This document shows positions 17,900-26,436 of a stretch of DNA of 64,000 nucleotides, piece by piece. The notes under the pieces were generated by a model that had not been told where the DNA came from, searched no databases, and was given only the letters and a program-made list of their open reading frames with translations. The stretch lies in the NCBI RefSeq assembly GCF_007474545.1, contig NZ_VKOG01000005.1, positions 62,001 to 126,000 of the forward strand, in the 5' to 3' direction. How positions within the stretch are numbered: the stretch's first letter is position 1; each line of letters starts with the position of its first letter. The translations under genes were made by a program, and so were the position numbers. The DNA is from Chryseobacterium binzhouense. Its GTDB lineage: Bacteria; Bacteroidota; Bacteroidia; Flavobacteriales; Weeksellaceae.

Positions 17900-17938
17900 A
17901 ATTAAAAGGTCAGGCTTCATTACGAAACCTGACCTTTT
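17900..17938. terminator. Intrinsic terminator between ppc and porin gene 1 (repeat copy A)
   Basis: AAAAGGTCAGG (17904-17914) pairs with CCTGACCTTTT (17928-17938), a perfect 11-bp stem flanked by A- and T-runs, so it can end transcription from both sides. An almost identical segment recurs at 18600-18638. Confidence 0.9.
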
Positions 17939-17958
17939 TCATTGAAAAAATTCTAAAT

Positions 17959-18537
17959 TTAGAATTTACACGCAAGACCAACCTGAAAAACCTGACTTCT
18001 TATAAATTCATTTGGATTATTATGAGAGATATCTATAACTCCCGCAGTATATCTTGCAGTAATTCCTATGTTATTTGTAAAATAATATCCTGCACCAAGT
18101 CCAACACCAAAATCAAAATTTCTAAAAAGATCTTTAACATCTGCTGAACCAGCATCCGTTTTCACCTCTTTATTGATGGCAACACTAAACTGTGGTCCGG
18201 CTTCCAGATACAATTCCGGCATGATATTATACTGAATCATTATAGGAACAGAAATATAATCAAGATTTAATTTTACATCCGACATATCTTTTACCTTTGC
18301 TCCTGCATTATTATATAAAACTTCCGGTTGTACACTTACAGAAGATCCCACCGGAATATTAGCGAAAATACCACCATAGATTCCTGCTTTTCCTTTGAAT
18401 CCATCAGCATTGATTGAAGATAAATTCAGTCCCGCTTTCAGTCCGAATCGTGTTGCTGAAGCTGAAGATTCAGTTTTATCCTGAGCGAATGACAGAGAAG
18501 ATGTAACAATAGCAAGTCCCAACAAAATTTTTTTCAT
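17959..18537 (-). CDS. Outer-membrane beta-barrel (porin family) protein 1
   Basis: 192-aa protein with signal peptide MKKILLGLAIVTSSLSFAQ and an OMP_b-brl_2 type barrel: RFGLKAGLNLSSI, YGGIFANIPVGSSVSVQPEVLY, DYISVPIMIQYNIMPELYLEAGPQFSV and GAGYYFTNNIGITARYTAG, ending VFQVGLACKF with a C-terminal Phe for Bam recognition. It is a clear tandem paralogue of the next gene (same strand, same strand order, same last residues) and differs mainly by deletions in extracellular loops. Function unknown; probably a small surface barrel. Confidence 0.9.
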   Translation of the reverse strand: MKKILLGLAIVTSSLSFAQDKTESSASATRFGLKAGLNLSSINADGFKGKAGIYGGIFANIPVGSSVSVQPEVLYNNAGAKVKDMSDVKLNLDYISVPIMIQYNIMPELYLEAGPQFSVAINKEVKTDAGSADVKDLFRNFDFGVGLGAGYYFTNNIGITARYTAGVIDISHNNPNEFIRSQVFQVGLACKF

Positions 18538-18599
18538 AGTTTATTATTTAATTTTTTAAATCGGCGCAATTTAGTAAAATTCCATAGAAACTCATTGAA

Positions 18600-18638
18600 A
18601 AATTAAAAGGTCAGGCTTCATTACGAAACCTGACCTTT
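18600..18638. terminator. Terminator of porin gene 2 (repeat copy B)
   Basis: AAAAGGTCAGG (18605-18615) with CCTGACCTTT (18629-18638). Arms, loop and flanking AAATT match copy A at 17900, but the distal T-tract is broken by a C. It lies 25 bases after the stop of the second porin gene, as copy A lies 20 bases after the first. Confidence 0.85.
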
Positions 18639-18663
18639 CTACTGAAATAAGATTTATTATTGA

Positions 18664-19317
18664 TTAAAATTTGTATGCTAAACCAACTTGAAATACATTG
18701 TTCCTGATGGCGTCAGAATTTGCCGGTCTGTCTTTAGCAATATCGGTAACACCAGCAACATATCTCGCAGTGATTCCAATATTATCTGTGAAATAATATC
18801 CGGCTCCTAAACCAATTCCTACGTTGAATCCGTTCAGACTGTCTTTGTAGTTTCCAGACTCAGTAATCACATTATTATCAGTTTCATTTTTAAATTTGTT
18901 TTTTGCGCTTACTAAGAATCCGAACTCAGGACCTGCTTCTAAGTAGAAGTTTGGCACCAGATTATACTGGAACATTACCGGAACTGCAATATAATCTAAA
19001 TGTCTTGCTCTTGAATAACGGTTTCCTAATACAACCTGGTCATACTTATCACCATACTGGCTGTATAAAACCTCTGGCTGAATGCTGAAAGATTCTGCCA
19101 CAGGAATGTTGGCAAATACACCAGCATTGAAACCTATTTTAGAACCCTGATCTTCCAAAGCACCGTCTTTAGACAATGAAGAAACGTTCATTCCACCTTT
19201 GATACCGAATCTAACGTCTGAAGACATCGTCCTTGTGGTAGTGGTAGTTGTCGTAGTCGTCTGAGCAAATGCTAAAGATGTTGACAACACTGCGATTCCT
19301 AAAATTAATTTTTTCAT
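18664..19317 (-). CDS. Outer-membrane beta-barrel (porin family) protein 2
   Basis: 217-aa paralogue of the adjacent barrel protein. Signal peptide MKKLILGIAVLSTSLAFAQ is followed by an eight-Thr run (with one Arg after), then the same barrel blocks: RFGIKGGMNVSSLS, NAGVFANIPVAESFSIQPEVLY, DYIAVPVMFQYNLVPNFYLEAGPEFGF, GAGYYFTDNIGITARYVAG and a final VFQVGLAYKF. Longer than its partner because of inserts after the third strand and before the GAGYYF block. It has its own copy of the partner's terminator. Confidence 0.9.
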   Translation of the reverse strand: MKKLILGIAVLSTSLAFAQTTTTTTTTTRTMSSDVRFGIKGGMNVSSLSKDGALEDQGSKIGFNAGVFANIPVAESFSIQPEVLYSQYGDKYDQVVLGNRYSRARHLDYIAVPVMFQYNLVPNFYLEAGPEFGFLVSAKNKFKNETDNNVITESGNYKDSLNGFNVGIGLGAGYYFTDNIGITARYVAGVTDIAKDRPANSDAIRNNVFQVGLAYKF

Positions 19318-19362
19318 AACTTAAATTTTAATATTACTAATTCTAATTTTAAATTTTACCTG

Positions 19363-19379
19363 CCAACTTTCTTTGTTGG
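19363..19379. other. Short hairpin upstream of porin gene 2
   Basis: CCAAC (19363-19367) and GTTGG (19375-19379) with a 7-base loop, 46 bases upstream of the porin gene 2 ATG, so possibly in its leader. It may be a regulatory or stabilising hairpin. Confidence 0.3.
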
Positions 19380-19434
19380 ACGGGTGGTATCTTTCAAATT
19401 GTTTGCCAAAAAATCATTTAACATAATAAAACAC

Positions 19435-19467
19435 AAAATTACCACCCTTAGAAAGAATGGTAATTTT
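19435..19467. terminator. Intrinsic terminator downstream of aroB
   Basis: AAAATTACCA (19435-19444) and TGGTAATTTT (19458-19467) are perfect 10-bp arms with T-runs on both strands. It is 96 bases past the aroB stop. Confidence 0.7.
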
Positions 19468-19562
19468 TTATAATATTGATTTTCAGAAAAATAATTTCAT
19501 TAAAATATTATGCTAAAAATAATAATTTCAATACTTTCCGAAATTAAATGAATCAGAAATGA

Positions 19563-20609
19563 CTAAAAACCGCTTAATTGTCTGTAAAAATGAAGTGATT
19601 TTTTGATATTTTCATCGCTGCACTTGTAATCGTATACACTGAAGCCAATATCTGAAAGCAATGAAAAATTAATTACCAAGTCTGAATTTTTCTTATCATT
19701 CAAAAGCAAACCGAAAATCTGCATATCATCAAAACCGCTTATATCTATTGAGCAGAAGTAACGCTGGATATTTTCAATAACTAAATCTGCTGTTTCTTTA
19801 TCCATTAAACCTTCCAGAAAAGAAAGATACGTCTCGCAAATCATTCCCAAAGCTACAGCTTCACCATGCAATATTGGTTTTTCATCTGCAAGACAGAGGC
19901 TTTCAATAGCATGACCAATAGTATGACCAAAGTTTAAAGTTTTTCTTATATTTTTTTCAAAACAGTCTGCATTCACAATTTCCTGTTTTATTTCCATTGA
20001 TTGCGAAATAAAAACTTCAATAGATGCCGCATCCGGATGCTGAATCTTTATCAGATCTTCCCAATGCTTTTTGTCTGCGATAAGACCATGCTTCAGCATC
20101 TCGGCAAAACCGCTTATTAATTCTTTATGGGGAAGAGTTTCCAGAAATTTAGGATAAACATAAATTTTTTCGGGAAAAGCAAATGTTCCCACCATGTTTT
20201 TGTAATTCATCAGATCAATCCCAGTTTTTCCGCCAATTGATGCATCACACATCGAAAGCAGAGTAGTAGGAATGTTGATGAACTGAATGCCTCTTTTATA
20301 GGTAGAAGCCACAAAGCCGCCAAGATCGGTAATGACACCGCCACCAAGATTGATGAGCAAAGCTTTTCTGTCGGCGTGCATTTCGGTAAGAATTTCCCAG
20401 AGCTGATTAGCTGTCTGAATGTTTTTCATTTCTTCACCCGCTTCAATTTCAAGAATTTCAAAGCTGATTTCTGTTTCCAGATTTCCCAGAAAGAGAGGAA
20501 GGCAGTATTCATGGGTATTCTCATCAACCAGAATGAAAATTTTGCTGAAAGATTTTTCTGCAATAAACTGATTGATCTGAGAAAAACTGTTATCTAATAA
20601 GGTAATCAT
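19563..20609 (-). CDS. aroB: 3-dehydroquinate synthase
   Basis: 348-aa NAD- and metal-dependent enzyme that turns DAHP into 3-dehydroquinate, the second shikimate step. Motifs: the NAD-binding GGGVITDLGGFVASTYKRG, PTTLLSMCDASIGGKTG, FAEMLKHGLI, and the metal-binding His residues in LNFGHTIGHAIES and LHGEAVALGM. The length is standard. It is divergent from the pseudouridine synthase gene and shares a 100-base intergenic region with it; no other aro gene is nearby. Confidence 0.96.
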   Translation of the reverse strand: MITLLDNSFSQINQFIAEKSFSKIFILVDENTHEYCLPLFLGNLETEISFEILEIEAGEEMKNIQTANQLWEILTEMHADRKALLINLGGGVITDLGGFVASTYKRGIQFINIPTTLLSMCDASIGGKTGIDLMNYKNMVGTFAFPEKIYVYPKFLETLPHKELISGFAEMLKHGLIADKKHWEDLIKIQHPDAASIEVFISQSMEIKQEIVNADCFEKNIRKTLNFGHTIGHAIESLCLADEKPILHGEAVALGMICETYLSFLEGLMDKETADLVIENIQRYFCSIDISGFDDMQIFGLLLNDKKNSDLVINFSLLSDIGFSVYDYKCSDENIKKSLHFYRQLSGF

Positions 20610-20645
20610 GATCTGATTATTTTTATGGGTATTATTAAAGCATTA

Positions 20646-20653
20646 CAAAGTTA
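20646..20653 (-). promoter_or_regulatory. -7 promoter box of aroB
   Basis: On the minus strand TAACTTTG matches TAnnTTTG, 36 bases upstream of the ATG, in the divergent region with the pseudouridine synthase gene. Confidence 0.5.
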
Positions 20654-20687
20654 TGATTCTTAATTTTTAACTCGTTATTAAATATAC

Positions 20688-20695
20688 TATCTTTG
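20688..20695 (+). promoter_or_regulatory. -7 promoter box of the pseudouridine synthase gene
   Basis: TATCTTTG matches TAnnTTTG and ends 14 bases before the ATG at 20710. The opposite-facing aroB box is 35 bases away, so the two promoters are back to back. Confidence 0.6.
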
Positions 20696-20709
20696 CAGAA
20701 ATATTTAGC

Positions 20710-21843
20710 ATGAGCAGAGACAACAATTCAGGAAAACCAAAAAGACCAAGAAGTTCAACAAGAAATAATTCTGATGGTTCTCGCGCTTCCAAATCTGGAA
20801 ATTCCGGATCAAAACCTTTTAAAAAAACTTTCCCTAAAGCCGGAGAGCGAAATTCTGATTCCAGAAGAAGCAGTGACACAAGTTACGAAGCCAGAATGGA
20901 AAAGAAATATTCTAAAATTGAAAAAGAGCCTTATATTACCAATTCCGGTGAGGAGAAAAAATCTTTCAGTCCTAAAAGAGGTGGCGGCAAAAACTTCGAT
21001 ACCAGAGACAAATACGAAAGAGGAAGCCTGAAATATGGCAGAAGACCAGGATCGTCTGACGAAAAAGACGGCGACAAAGCCAGATCTTTTGTGCAGAAAA
21101 GAAGATTTAAAAAAGTAGAAAAAGACGTTCATAAGGATACAATCCGTCTTAATAAATATATTGCCAATTCCGGAATATGCAGCAGGAGAGAAGCCGATGA
21201 GCTTATTACGCAGGGATTGGTGGAAGTAAACGGAAAGGTAGTAACAGAAATGGGATATCAGGTTCAAAAAACCGATAAAGTTGTTTTTGACGGGCAAAAC
21301 ATCACTCCCGAAAAACCTGTTTATGTACTTTTAAATAAACCAAAAGGATATATTTCTACCACCAAAGATGATAAAGCAAGAAAAACTGTAATGGATCTGG
21401 TTGCGAATGCATCACCTTACAGACTTTTTCCTGTCGGCAGACTGGATCGTTCTACAACGGGTGTGATTTTGCTTACCAACGACGGACACATGACAAAAAA
21501 GCTTACACATCCTTCGTTTGATGCTAAGAAAATCTATCATGTGACTTTGGATAAAAAACTGACTCATGAAGATATGAAGCTTATCGCTGAAGGGATTCGT
21601 CTGGATGAAGGGGTAGCTGTGGTAGATCAAATTTCTTTCATTGAAGGGAAGCCTAAAAATGAAGTAGGTATTGAAATTCATATCGGCTGGAACCGGGTGA
21701 TCAGAAGAATTTTCCAGAGATTAGGATATGAAGTTGAGGCTCTGGACAGAGTAATGTTTGCAGGTCTTACCAAGAAAAATATCAAGAGAGGACACTGGAG
21801 AATTTTAACAGAACTGGAAGTGAATAACTTAAAAATGTTATAA
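20710..21843 (+). CDS. rRNA pseudouridine synthase, RsuA/RluB/RluE/RluF family
   Basis: 377 aa. Residues 1 to about 140 form a disordered, Arg/Lys/Ser-rich extension. Then comes an S4 RNA-binding domain (IRLNKYIANSGICSRREADEL) and the catalytic domain, with the active Asp in GRLDRSTTG and a family end block RVIRRIFQRLGYEVEALDRV. Probably modifies 23S rRNA, like RluB, but RsuA- or RluF-type specificity cannot be excluded. The basic extension is common in Bacteroidetes homologues and may add rRNA contacts. Has its own promoter box and terminator. Confidence 0.93.
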   Translation: MSRDNNSGKPKRPRSSTRNNSDGSRASKSGNSGSKPFKKTFPKAGERNSDSRRSSDTSYEARMEKKYSKIEKEPYITNSGEEKKSFSPKRGGGKNFDTRDKYERGSLKYGRRPGSSDEKDGDKARSFVQKRRFKKVEKDVHKDTIRLNKYIANSGICSRREADELITQGLVEVNGKVVTEMGYQVQKTDKVVFDGQNITPEKPVYVLLNKPKGYISTTKDDKARKTVMDLVANASPYRLFPVGRLDRSTTGVILLTNDGHMTKKLTHPSFDAKKIYHVTLDKKLTHEDMKLIAEGIRLDEGVAVVDQISFIEGKPKNEVGIEIHIGWNRVIRRIFQRLGYEVEALDRVMFAGLTKKNIKRGHWRILTELEVNNLKML

Positions 21844-21844
21844 A

Positions 21845-21873
21845 AAAAAGAGACTTTTTAAAGTCTCTTTTTT
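21845..21873. terminator. Bidirectional terminator between convergent genes
   Basis: GAGACTTT (21850-21857) and AAAGTCTC (21860-21867) with A-run before and T-run after; it lies between the pseudouridine synthase stop and the DUF2007-like gene stop. Confidence 0.85.
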
Positions 21874-22552
21874 AATTTTTTATTACAAAGATTGTCATCC
21901 AGAAAATAGTAAATATAATACTTAGCCATAAAATTCTTTGACCATGTTTTCTGTCTTTTTCATTAAAATAATAAATTCGCTCTCCATTCGGAAGCTGCTT
22001 TTTTAGTTTGATAATAGCAATTGCAATCGCAAAGCTTACAAAAATCAACATTCCCCAAACCAACGAAAGAATACATCCTATTATTGCAAAAATATAACCC
22101 AAAGTGATATAGTTTTTAACTTCTTTGGGATTTTCATAATCATTCCTTAGAGAATTTAAACGTTTTTCATCAATCACATCTATTTCTTCATCGGAAATAT
22201 TTTCGCCTCTTTGCTTTAAAATTCTTTTTGCTGCTTCATAATCAAACTCATTCCATTCATCTTTTTTAAAAATAATGTCTTTGAGTTCATCATCTGAATA
22301 TTCAAAAAGGTAATAATCTTCAGGAATATCTATTTCATTAGCATAATAATCCGAAAGTGCCTTATTTGCGATCATAAAATCATCATCTGCAATCAAGATC
22401 TGATATACTACTCTTAATTGATTTGTTGAAAAACTTGGGTCAAAATCTTTTTCGTTATCAACTGTTCTATAAACTATAGAATGATGATCCAGCACAGAAG
22501 CTATTTCTTCAATGATATATTTATCGCTGCTTTTTCTGAAAACACTATCCAT
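21872..22552 (-). CDS. DUF2007-like membrane protein
   Basis: 226 aa from ATG 22552; an alternative GTG at 22561 would share one base with the pncA stop codon. The N-terminal part (about 10-75, YIIEEIASVLDHHSIVYRTV) resembles the DUF2007 putative signal-transducing domain. A charged linker follows, then two or three membrane segments (about 150-190 and 208-226). It follows pncA on the same strand with almost no gap, so the two are likely cotranscribed. Function unknown. Confidence 0.65.
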   Translation of the reverse strand: MDSVFRKSSDKYIIEEIASVLDHHSIVYRTVDNEKDFDPSFSTNQLRVVYQILIADDDFMIANKALSDYYANEIDIPEDYYLFEYSDDELKDIIFKKDEWNEFDYEAAKRILKQRGENISDEEIDVIDEKRLNSLRNDYENPKEVKNYITLGYIFAIIGCILSLVWGMLIFVSFAIAIAIIKLKKQLPNGERIYYFNEKDRKHGQRILWLSIIFTIFWMTIFVIKN

Positions 22553-22560
22553 TGCTTCCA

Positions 22561-23166
22561 CTATCCCAAAACAGTAACGCCCTTCTGAATCATCTCATAA
22601 ACAGCATCTCTGCCATTTTCAGGCTTTACATTTACCGCTTTTGTTCCGTTAAAATGAAGACAGGTGATATATCCGTTAACTACAGCATCCAGTGCGGTAA
22701 ACTTCACGCAATAATCCATTGCCAGACCTACAATTTCAACCAACTGAATTTCGTGATATTTTAAAAAATCATCCAGTCCGGTTTTCATAAAATGGTTGTT
22801 ATCCTGAAAGCCGCTGTAACTGTCGATTTCGGGGTTTTTACCTTTTTGCACAATATGGGTTACTTTATCACGGTTCAGATCCTGATGAAATTCTGCTCCG
22901 AAAGTTCCTTCCACGCAATGATCCGGCCACATAAACTGTGGAATGCCATTCAGAATGATACTTTCGCCAACTTTCCTGTTGTTGTTGCTTGCAAAACTTT
23001 TGTGGTGAGCGGGATGCCAATCCTGAGTGAGAATAATCTGGTCATATTCATTTTCTTCCATTAGAAGATTAATATATGGAATAATGGTATTGGCTTCGGG
23101 TACGGCAAGTGCGCCTCCTTCACAGAAGTCATTTTGCACATCGACGATAATCAGGGCTTTTTTCAT
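22561..23166 (-). CDS. pncA: Nicotinamidase
   Basis: 201-aa isochorismatase-fold enzyme that deamidates nicotinamide to nicotinate for NAD salvage. The start is ATG 23166 (MKKALIIVDVQNDF); the reading frame extends further upstream but that part is not family-like. Catalytic Asp is in VDVQNDF, Lys in VQKGKNPEIDSYSGF and Cys in GLAMDYCVKFTALDA. Metal ligands are in TQDWHPAHHKSF. The stop touches the downstream gene's start, so it is the first gene of a two-gene unit. Confidence 0.95.
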   Translation of the reverse strand: MKKALIIVDVQNDFCEGGALAVPEANTIIPYINLLMEENEYDQIILTQDWHPAHHKSFASNNNRKVGESIILNGIPQFMWPDHCVEGTFGAEFHQDLNRDKVTHIVQKGKNPEIDSYSGFQDNNHFMKTGLDDFLKYHEIQLVEIVGLAMDYCVKFTALDAVVNGYITCLHFNGTKAVNVKPENGRDAVYEMIQKGVTVLG

Positions 23167-23407
23167 AAAGAAAAGATAGAAATTATAATTAAATTTACAA
23201 AAACTAATCTCAAAAATTTGTCCATATTTTTTTTTCGGACAAATCGGCATTTATGAAAACATTTATCATTGTAAGAAGTCTTTTTGAACAGCGAAAACGT
23301 CAGCTTTTAATTCATGAATAAAAGCTTCTAATTGTCTAAAAAAGACGATAACTCAGTTTTGGTATTGGCATTGCTTACTAAAATTATCCAAAATTCAAGT
23401 TAAATAA

Positions 23408-23884
23408 ATGCTTTTTTGCAAAATGCGTTATAAAAGTTTACATAACGAAAAAGACTTCACAGAAATAATCGAAAGAATACAGCAGCTTTCTGAAAACTCT
23501 CATAAAAAATGGGGGAAAATGAATGTTTCTCAGATGCTTCTGCATTGTGATAAAATTCTTCAGATTGCCTTACATAAGATTGAACTTCCGTCTATTGGCT
23601 TACTTTTTCGCACCGCAGGAATTTTGACAAAATATGAAATCTCCCTTTTCAATAACGGAATTCCCAGAAATATGCCTACTTTTAAAAAAGTTATTGTTAA
23701 TTTTGAATGTGATTTTTTACAAACCCAAAGAAATCTCCTGATAAGACTTGAGGAATACAATGATAGGTACAGAAATCATCAATTGCCGGATAAACATGAG
23801 TTATTCGGCAAAATGAAAGAAAAAGACTGGGGCTTTTTAGAATATAAACATCTTGATCATCATTTAAAACAATTTAATGTATGA
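23408..23884 (+). CDS. DUF1569 (DinB-like) protein
   Basis: 158 aa; ATG 23423 is an alternative start. The pattern WGKMNVSQMLLHC near residue 36 and the end WGFLEYKHLDHHLKQF fit the DUF1569 branch of the DinB-like four-helix family, whose His residues may bind a metal. Some relatives are thiol-dependent transferases, which would fit the redox neighbour, but this is inference. First gene of a three-gene operon joined by ATGA overlaps at 23881 and 24267. Confidence 0.75.
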   Translation: MLFCKMRYKSLHNEKDFTEIIERIQQLSENSHKKWGKMNVSQMLLHCDKILQIALHKIELPSIGLLFRTAGILTKYEISLFNNGIPRNMPTFKKVIVNFECDFLQTQRNLLIRLEEYNDRYRNHQLPDKHELFGKMKEKDWGFLEYKHLDHHLKQFNV

Positions 23885-24270
23885 GTTTTTTTGATAAAAT
23901 ATTTGGCGGAAATAATGATAATAATGAAGAAAAACTTCATTGGCATATTATAAAATCTGAAGAAGATCTGAAAACAGCAATACAAAATTCTCATGCTTCC
24001 AGAATAGGAATTTTTAAGCATTCTACCAGCTGTTTTATCAGCAAAACCGTATTGAGAAATTTTGAAAAAGAGATCAAAGAATCCGGAAATTCTGACATTA
24101 TCAATAATTTATATTATCTTGATCTGTTATCCTTCCGATCAATTTCAAATCAAATCGCTGAAGATCTGGGAGTACGCCATGAAAGTCCGCAGTTTTTAGT
24201 GATTGAAAATGGGGTAGTGATCAATCATGCTTCACATAATAATATTTCCTTAAGCCAATTCACCGCATGA
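23881..24270 (+). CDS. ytxJ: Bacillithiol-system redox protein YtxJ (monothiol bacilliredoxin)
   Basis: 129-aa thioredoxin-fold protein. The active segment FKHSTSCFISKTVLRNF has one Cys, as in YtxJ/BrxC proteins that remove bacillithiol from proteins (canonical form TCPIS; here TSCFIS). The partner loop is HESPQFLVIENG. The first ten residues (MSFFDKIFGG) are also seen in Flavobacteria homologues. Its start overlaps the DUF1569 stop and its stop overlaps the Crp gene start (ATGA each), so translation is coupled. Confidence 0.85.
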   Translation: MSFFDKIFGGNNDNNEEKLHWHIIKSEEDLKTAIQNSHASRIGIFKHSTSCFISKTVLRNFEKEIKESGNSDIINNLYYLDLLSFRSISNQIAEDLGVRHESPQFLVIENGVVINHASHNNISLSQFTA

Positions 24271-24857
24271 AAAATATCCAGAATTACTTGGCTACAGTTT
24301 TTGAAGTTCCTGCAGAAAAAATGAATCTGTGTACCCTGCAGTATGAAACGAGAAAAATCAGCAAAAATGAATTTCTGCTGCAACATGGAGAAGTATGCAG
24401 AAATACTTTTTTTGTTGAAAAAGGACTGTTGAGAATGTACTCCATCGACAAAAACGGAAAAGAGCACATTATACAGTTTGCTCCGGAAAACTGGCTTATC
24501 GGTGACAGAAGCAGTTTATATTTTAATGAAAAATCAAAATATTATATTGAAGCAGTAGAAGATTCTGAAGTCTTGTTTTTGCAGCATGATTTTTTCAACA
24601 AACTTCTGGAAGAGTTTCCCAACAGTATCGAAAGAAATGATCTCATTATTCAGAAACACGTAAAAAGCCTTCAGGACAGAATTAATTCTCTTCTTGGAGA
24701 AACAGCTGAAGAGCGCTATCTTAAATTTATCAAAATGTATCCTGATCTGATGATGCGGGTTCCGCAATGGATGATTGCATCTTATTTAGGAATAACTCCC
24801 GAGAGTCTCAGCAGAGTGAGAAAGGAGCTTGCAAAGAAGAATTTTATTGCAGATTAA
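24267..24857 (+). CDS. Crp/Fnr family regulator (YtxJ operon)
   Basis: 196 aa. The N-terminal cyclic-nucleotide-like beta-roll has LQHGEVCRNTFFVEKGLLRMYS; the C-terminal winged HTH has QWMIASYLGITPESLSRVRKELAKK. It lacks the N-terminal Fnr cysteine cluster, so it is not an obvious oxygen sensor. Last gene of the ATGA-coupled operon with DUF1569 and ytxJ, which suggests control by redox or thiol state. Clearly more distant from the three Crp-like genes at 26-29 kb than those are from each other. Confidence 0.9.
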   Translation: MKNIQNYLATVFEVPAEKMNLCTLQYETRKISKNEFLLQHGEVCRNTFFVEKGLLRMYSIDKNGKEHIIQFAPENWLIGDRSSLYFNEKSKYYIEAVEDSEVLFLQHDFFNKLLEEFPNSIERNDLIIQKHVKSLQDRINSLLGETAEERYLKFIKMYPDLMMRVPQWMIASYLGITPESLSRVRKELAKKNFIAD

Positions 24858-24869
24858 AATATATAAATT

Positions 24870-24905
24870 CACTACACCAAAGCCTATTCAGGATTTAGTG
24901 TAGTG
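24870..24905. terminator. Inverted repeat between convergent genes
   Basis: CACTACAC (24870-24877) and GTGTAGTG (24898-24905) are perfect 8-bp arms. The right arm lies inside the last codons of the minus-strand gene ending at 24884, so the hairpin is shared between both 3' ends. No strong T-run. Confidence 0.5.
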
Positions 24906-25237
24906 ATTATTCTATGTAGATATTCCTGTTCTCTTAAAACCTTTTCATAAGATTTTTTTGCGTATGATGATGAAACCTTCTTGCTGTCTAAATTTACATT
25001 GTAACTGTCATTTTCGGTATAACCTGTAAAATTAACGGTATATTCAGTGATGAATGTTTCTATCAGCTTTCTTTTAATATCGCACAATGTATTGTTTTTT
25101 ATTCTCTGCAAAGAACTGAGAATAAAAGATTTATCTCCATTAAAATTAATTACCTGAGTAATCATCGAAATATTACTGCCCGTAGTTATAGAATTGGTTT
25201 CCTGTATTATAGGAAGCGGCTCATTATCATACATCAT
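24884..25237 (-). CDS. Hypothetical protein
   Basis: 117 aa with two adjacent ATG codons (25237 and 25234). No signal peptide or membrane segment. The N-terminus is polar with Thr/Ser/Ile repeats; the C-terminal half (DSKKVSSSYAKKSYEKVLREQEY) looks helical and charged. I do not recognise a family. Convergent with the Crp gene and possibly cotranscribed with the general-stress gene upstream (41-base gap). Confidence 0.55.
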   Translation of the reverse strand: MMYDNEPLPIIQETNSITTGSNISMITQVINFNGDKSFILSSLQRIKNNTLCDIKRKLIETFITEYTVNFTGYTENDSYNVNLDSKKVSSSYAKKSYEKVLREQEYLHRIITTLNPE

Positions 25238-25278
25238 GACTTTTGTTTTTAAGATTTAAAGCAAGGAATTCGTATCAA

Positions 25279-25785
25279 TCATATCTCAGCCTTACCTTCA
25301 ACACCGTCTGAGTTATCTGTCTCTTTTCCGGTGATGGCTGCTGCAGCAAAAGTAATTAAGCTTACCAGTTTTCCTGCTTTCGTATCCCAATAGTAAGTAT
25401 CTTTTGGAGTTACTCTGATAACAGAAACATTAGGATCATCTTTGCCGTCAAACCATGCATTTGCCATTGATGACCATTTATCTTCAATGGTTGCTCTGTC
25501 TTTATAAATGGTAGCTTCACCAAAAACTGAAAGATACTCTGAATCAGAATTATTCATAAAAATAAGCTGAACTCTATTGTCATCTTTGATCTGAAAGTTT
25601 TTGTTGCTTGCATCACTGCTTATAAACCATAGATTTCCGTCGTCATCAGTTTCCTGCAAAGACATAGGTCTTGTATTGATAGGAAGTTTTTCCAGTTCTG
25701 TGCAGAACATGCAGAATTTTGCTTTTTCAGATAATTCTTTGATTTTTTTTACCGCATCGGTACGGCTTAAATTTTCTGTTGACAT
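25279..25785 (-). CDS. General stress protein 26-type flavin-binding protein (pyridoxamine oxidase fold)
   Basis: 168-aa cytoplasmic protein of the split-barrel FMN-binding superfamily. Typical segments are KFCMFCTELEKLPINTRPMSLQETD, LWFISSDASNKNFQI, DSEYLSVFGEATI, and the closing TPKDTYYWDTKAGKLVSLITFAAAAITGK, which fits the general-stress (GSP26) subgroup. No pyridoxine-pathway context; a stress-related flavin or F420-like reductase role is inferred from the family. Confidence 0.88.
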   Translation of the reverse strand: MSTENLSRTDAVKKIKELSEKAKFCMFCTELEKLPINTRPMSLQETDDDGNLWFISSDASNKNFQIKDDNRVQLIFMNNSDSEYLSVFGEATIYKDRATIEDKWSSMANAWFDGKDDPNVSVIRVTPKDTYYWDTKAGKLVSLITFAAAAITGKETDNSDGVEGKAEI

Positions 25786-26049
25786 ATAATAATAATTTGG
25801 TGTTAATAGAAAGTGTTACTTCTAGATAATTTTGACGCTTCAAAAACCTAACCAAAAATATTGATTTTATAAAAATATATTTATTTTGATGCTCAATCAG
25901 CGTGAAATAACAGTTACAAAACAACTTATTTTACTAAAATAAGTTTATGATCGAAATCATAAGATAATATTTCACTAAGCCATAACTTCGTGAAATATTA
26001 TTCGATACAGTTCGAAAAATATCTAAAATCACCAACCAAAATAATTAGT

Positions 26050-26253
26050 ATGAAAAATTTAACCTTAATTCTAGGATTATTTGTTATATCTGTGAGTTGC
26101 AAGTCTAAAGACACAGAAATTCCTGTTAGTTCTAACGACAGTATATCAGTAGACACTACATCACTACATCAATCAGCCGACACCTCTAAAATTACAACAA
26201 TTCCCGACGATACTGTACAGATTAAATCTGATACCATGAAAGCATTAAGATAA
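26050..26253 (+). CDS. Small Ser/Thr/Asp-rich lipoprotein
   Basis: 67 aa from ATG 26050; the frame extends upstream to a GTG at 25990, but this ATG starts a standard lipoprotein leader (MKNLTLILGLFVISVSC). The mature part is about 50 residues, low in aromatic residues and rich in Ser, Thr and Asp, probably disordered. It precedes the Crp-like gene at 26437. No known family. Confidence 0.6.
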   Translation: MKNLTLILGLFVISVSCKSKDTEIPVSSNDSISVDTTSLHQSADTSKITTIPDDTVQIKSDTMKALR

Positions 26254-26436
26254 ACTGCTTTAATTGAAGATATATACTCTTTGAGTAATAGATTTTTTAT
26301 TATATAAAATAATCAATACTGAGAATAAGTAAAATAATTACTGTTGTATCAGTTTATTCCTGATTATAAAATAACGATTTTACAACGTCTTTATGTTAAG
26401 ATTATCAATACTTTATATTTTAAATTAAGAGAGATC

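Noticed and set aside
25727..25924. 65-residue minus-strand ORF upstream of the general-stress gene
   Set aside because: Overlaps the start of the general-stress gene in another frame, has no leader or family pattern, and mostly reads the AT-rich control region.
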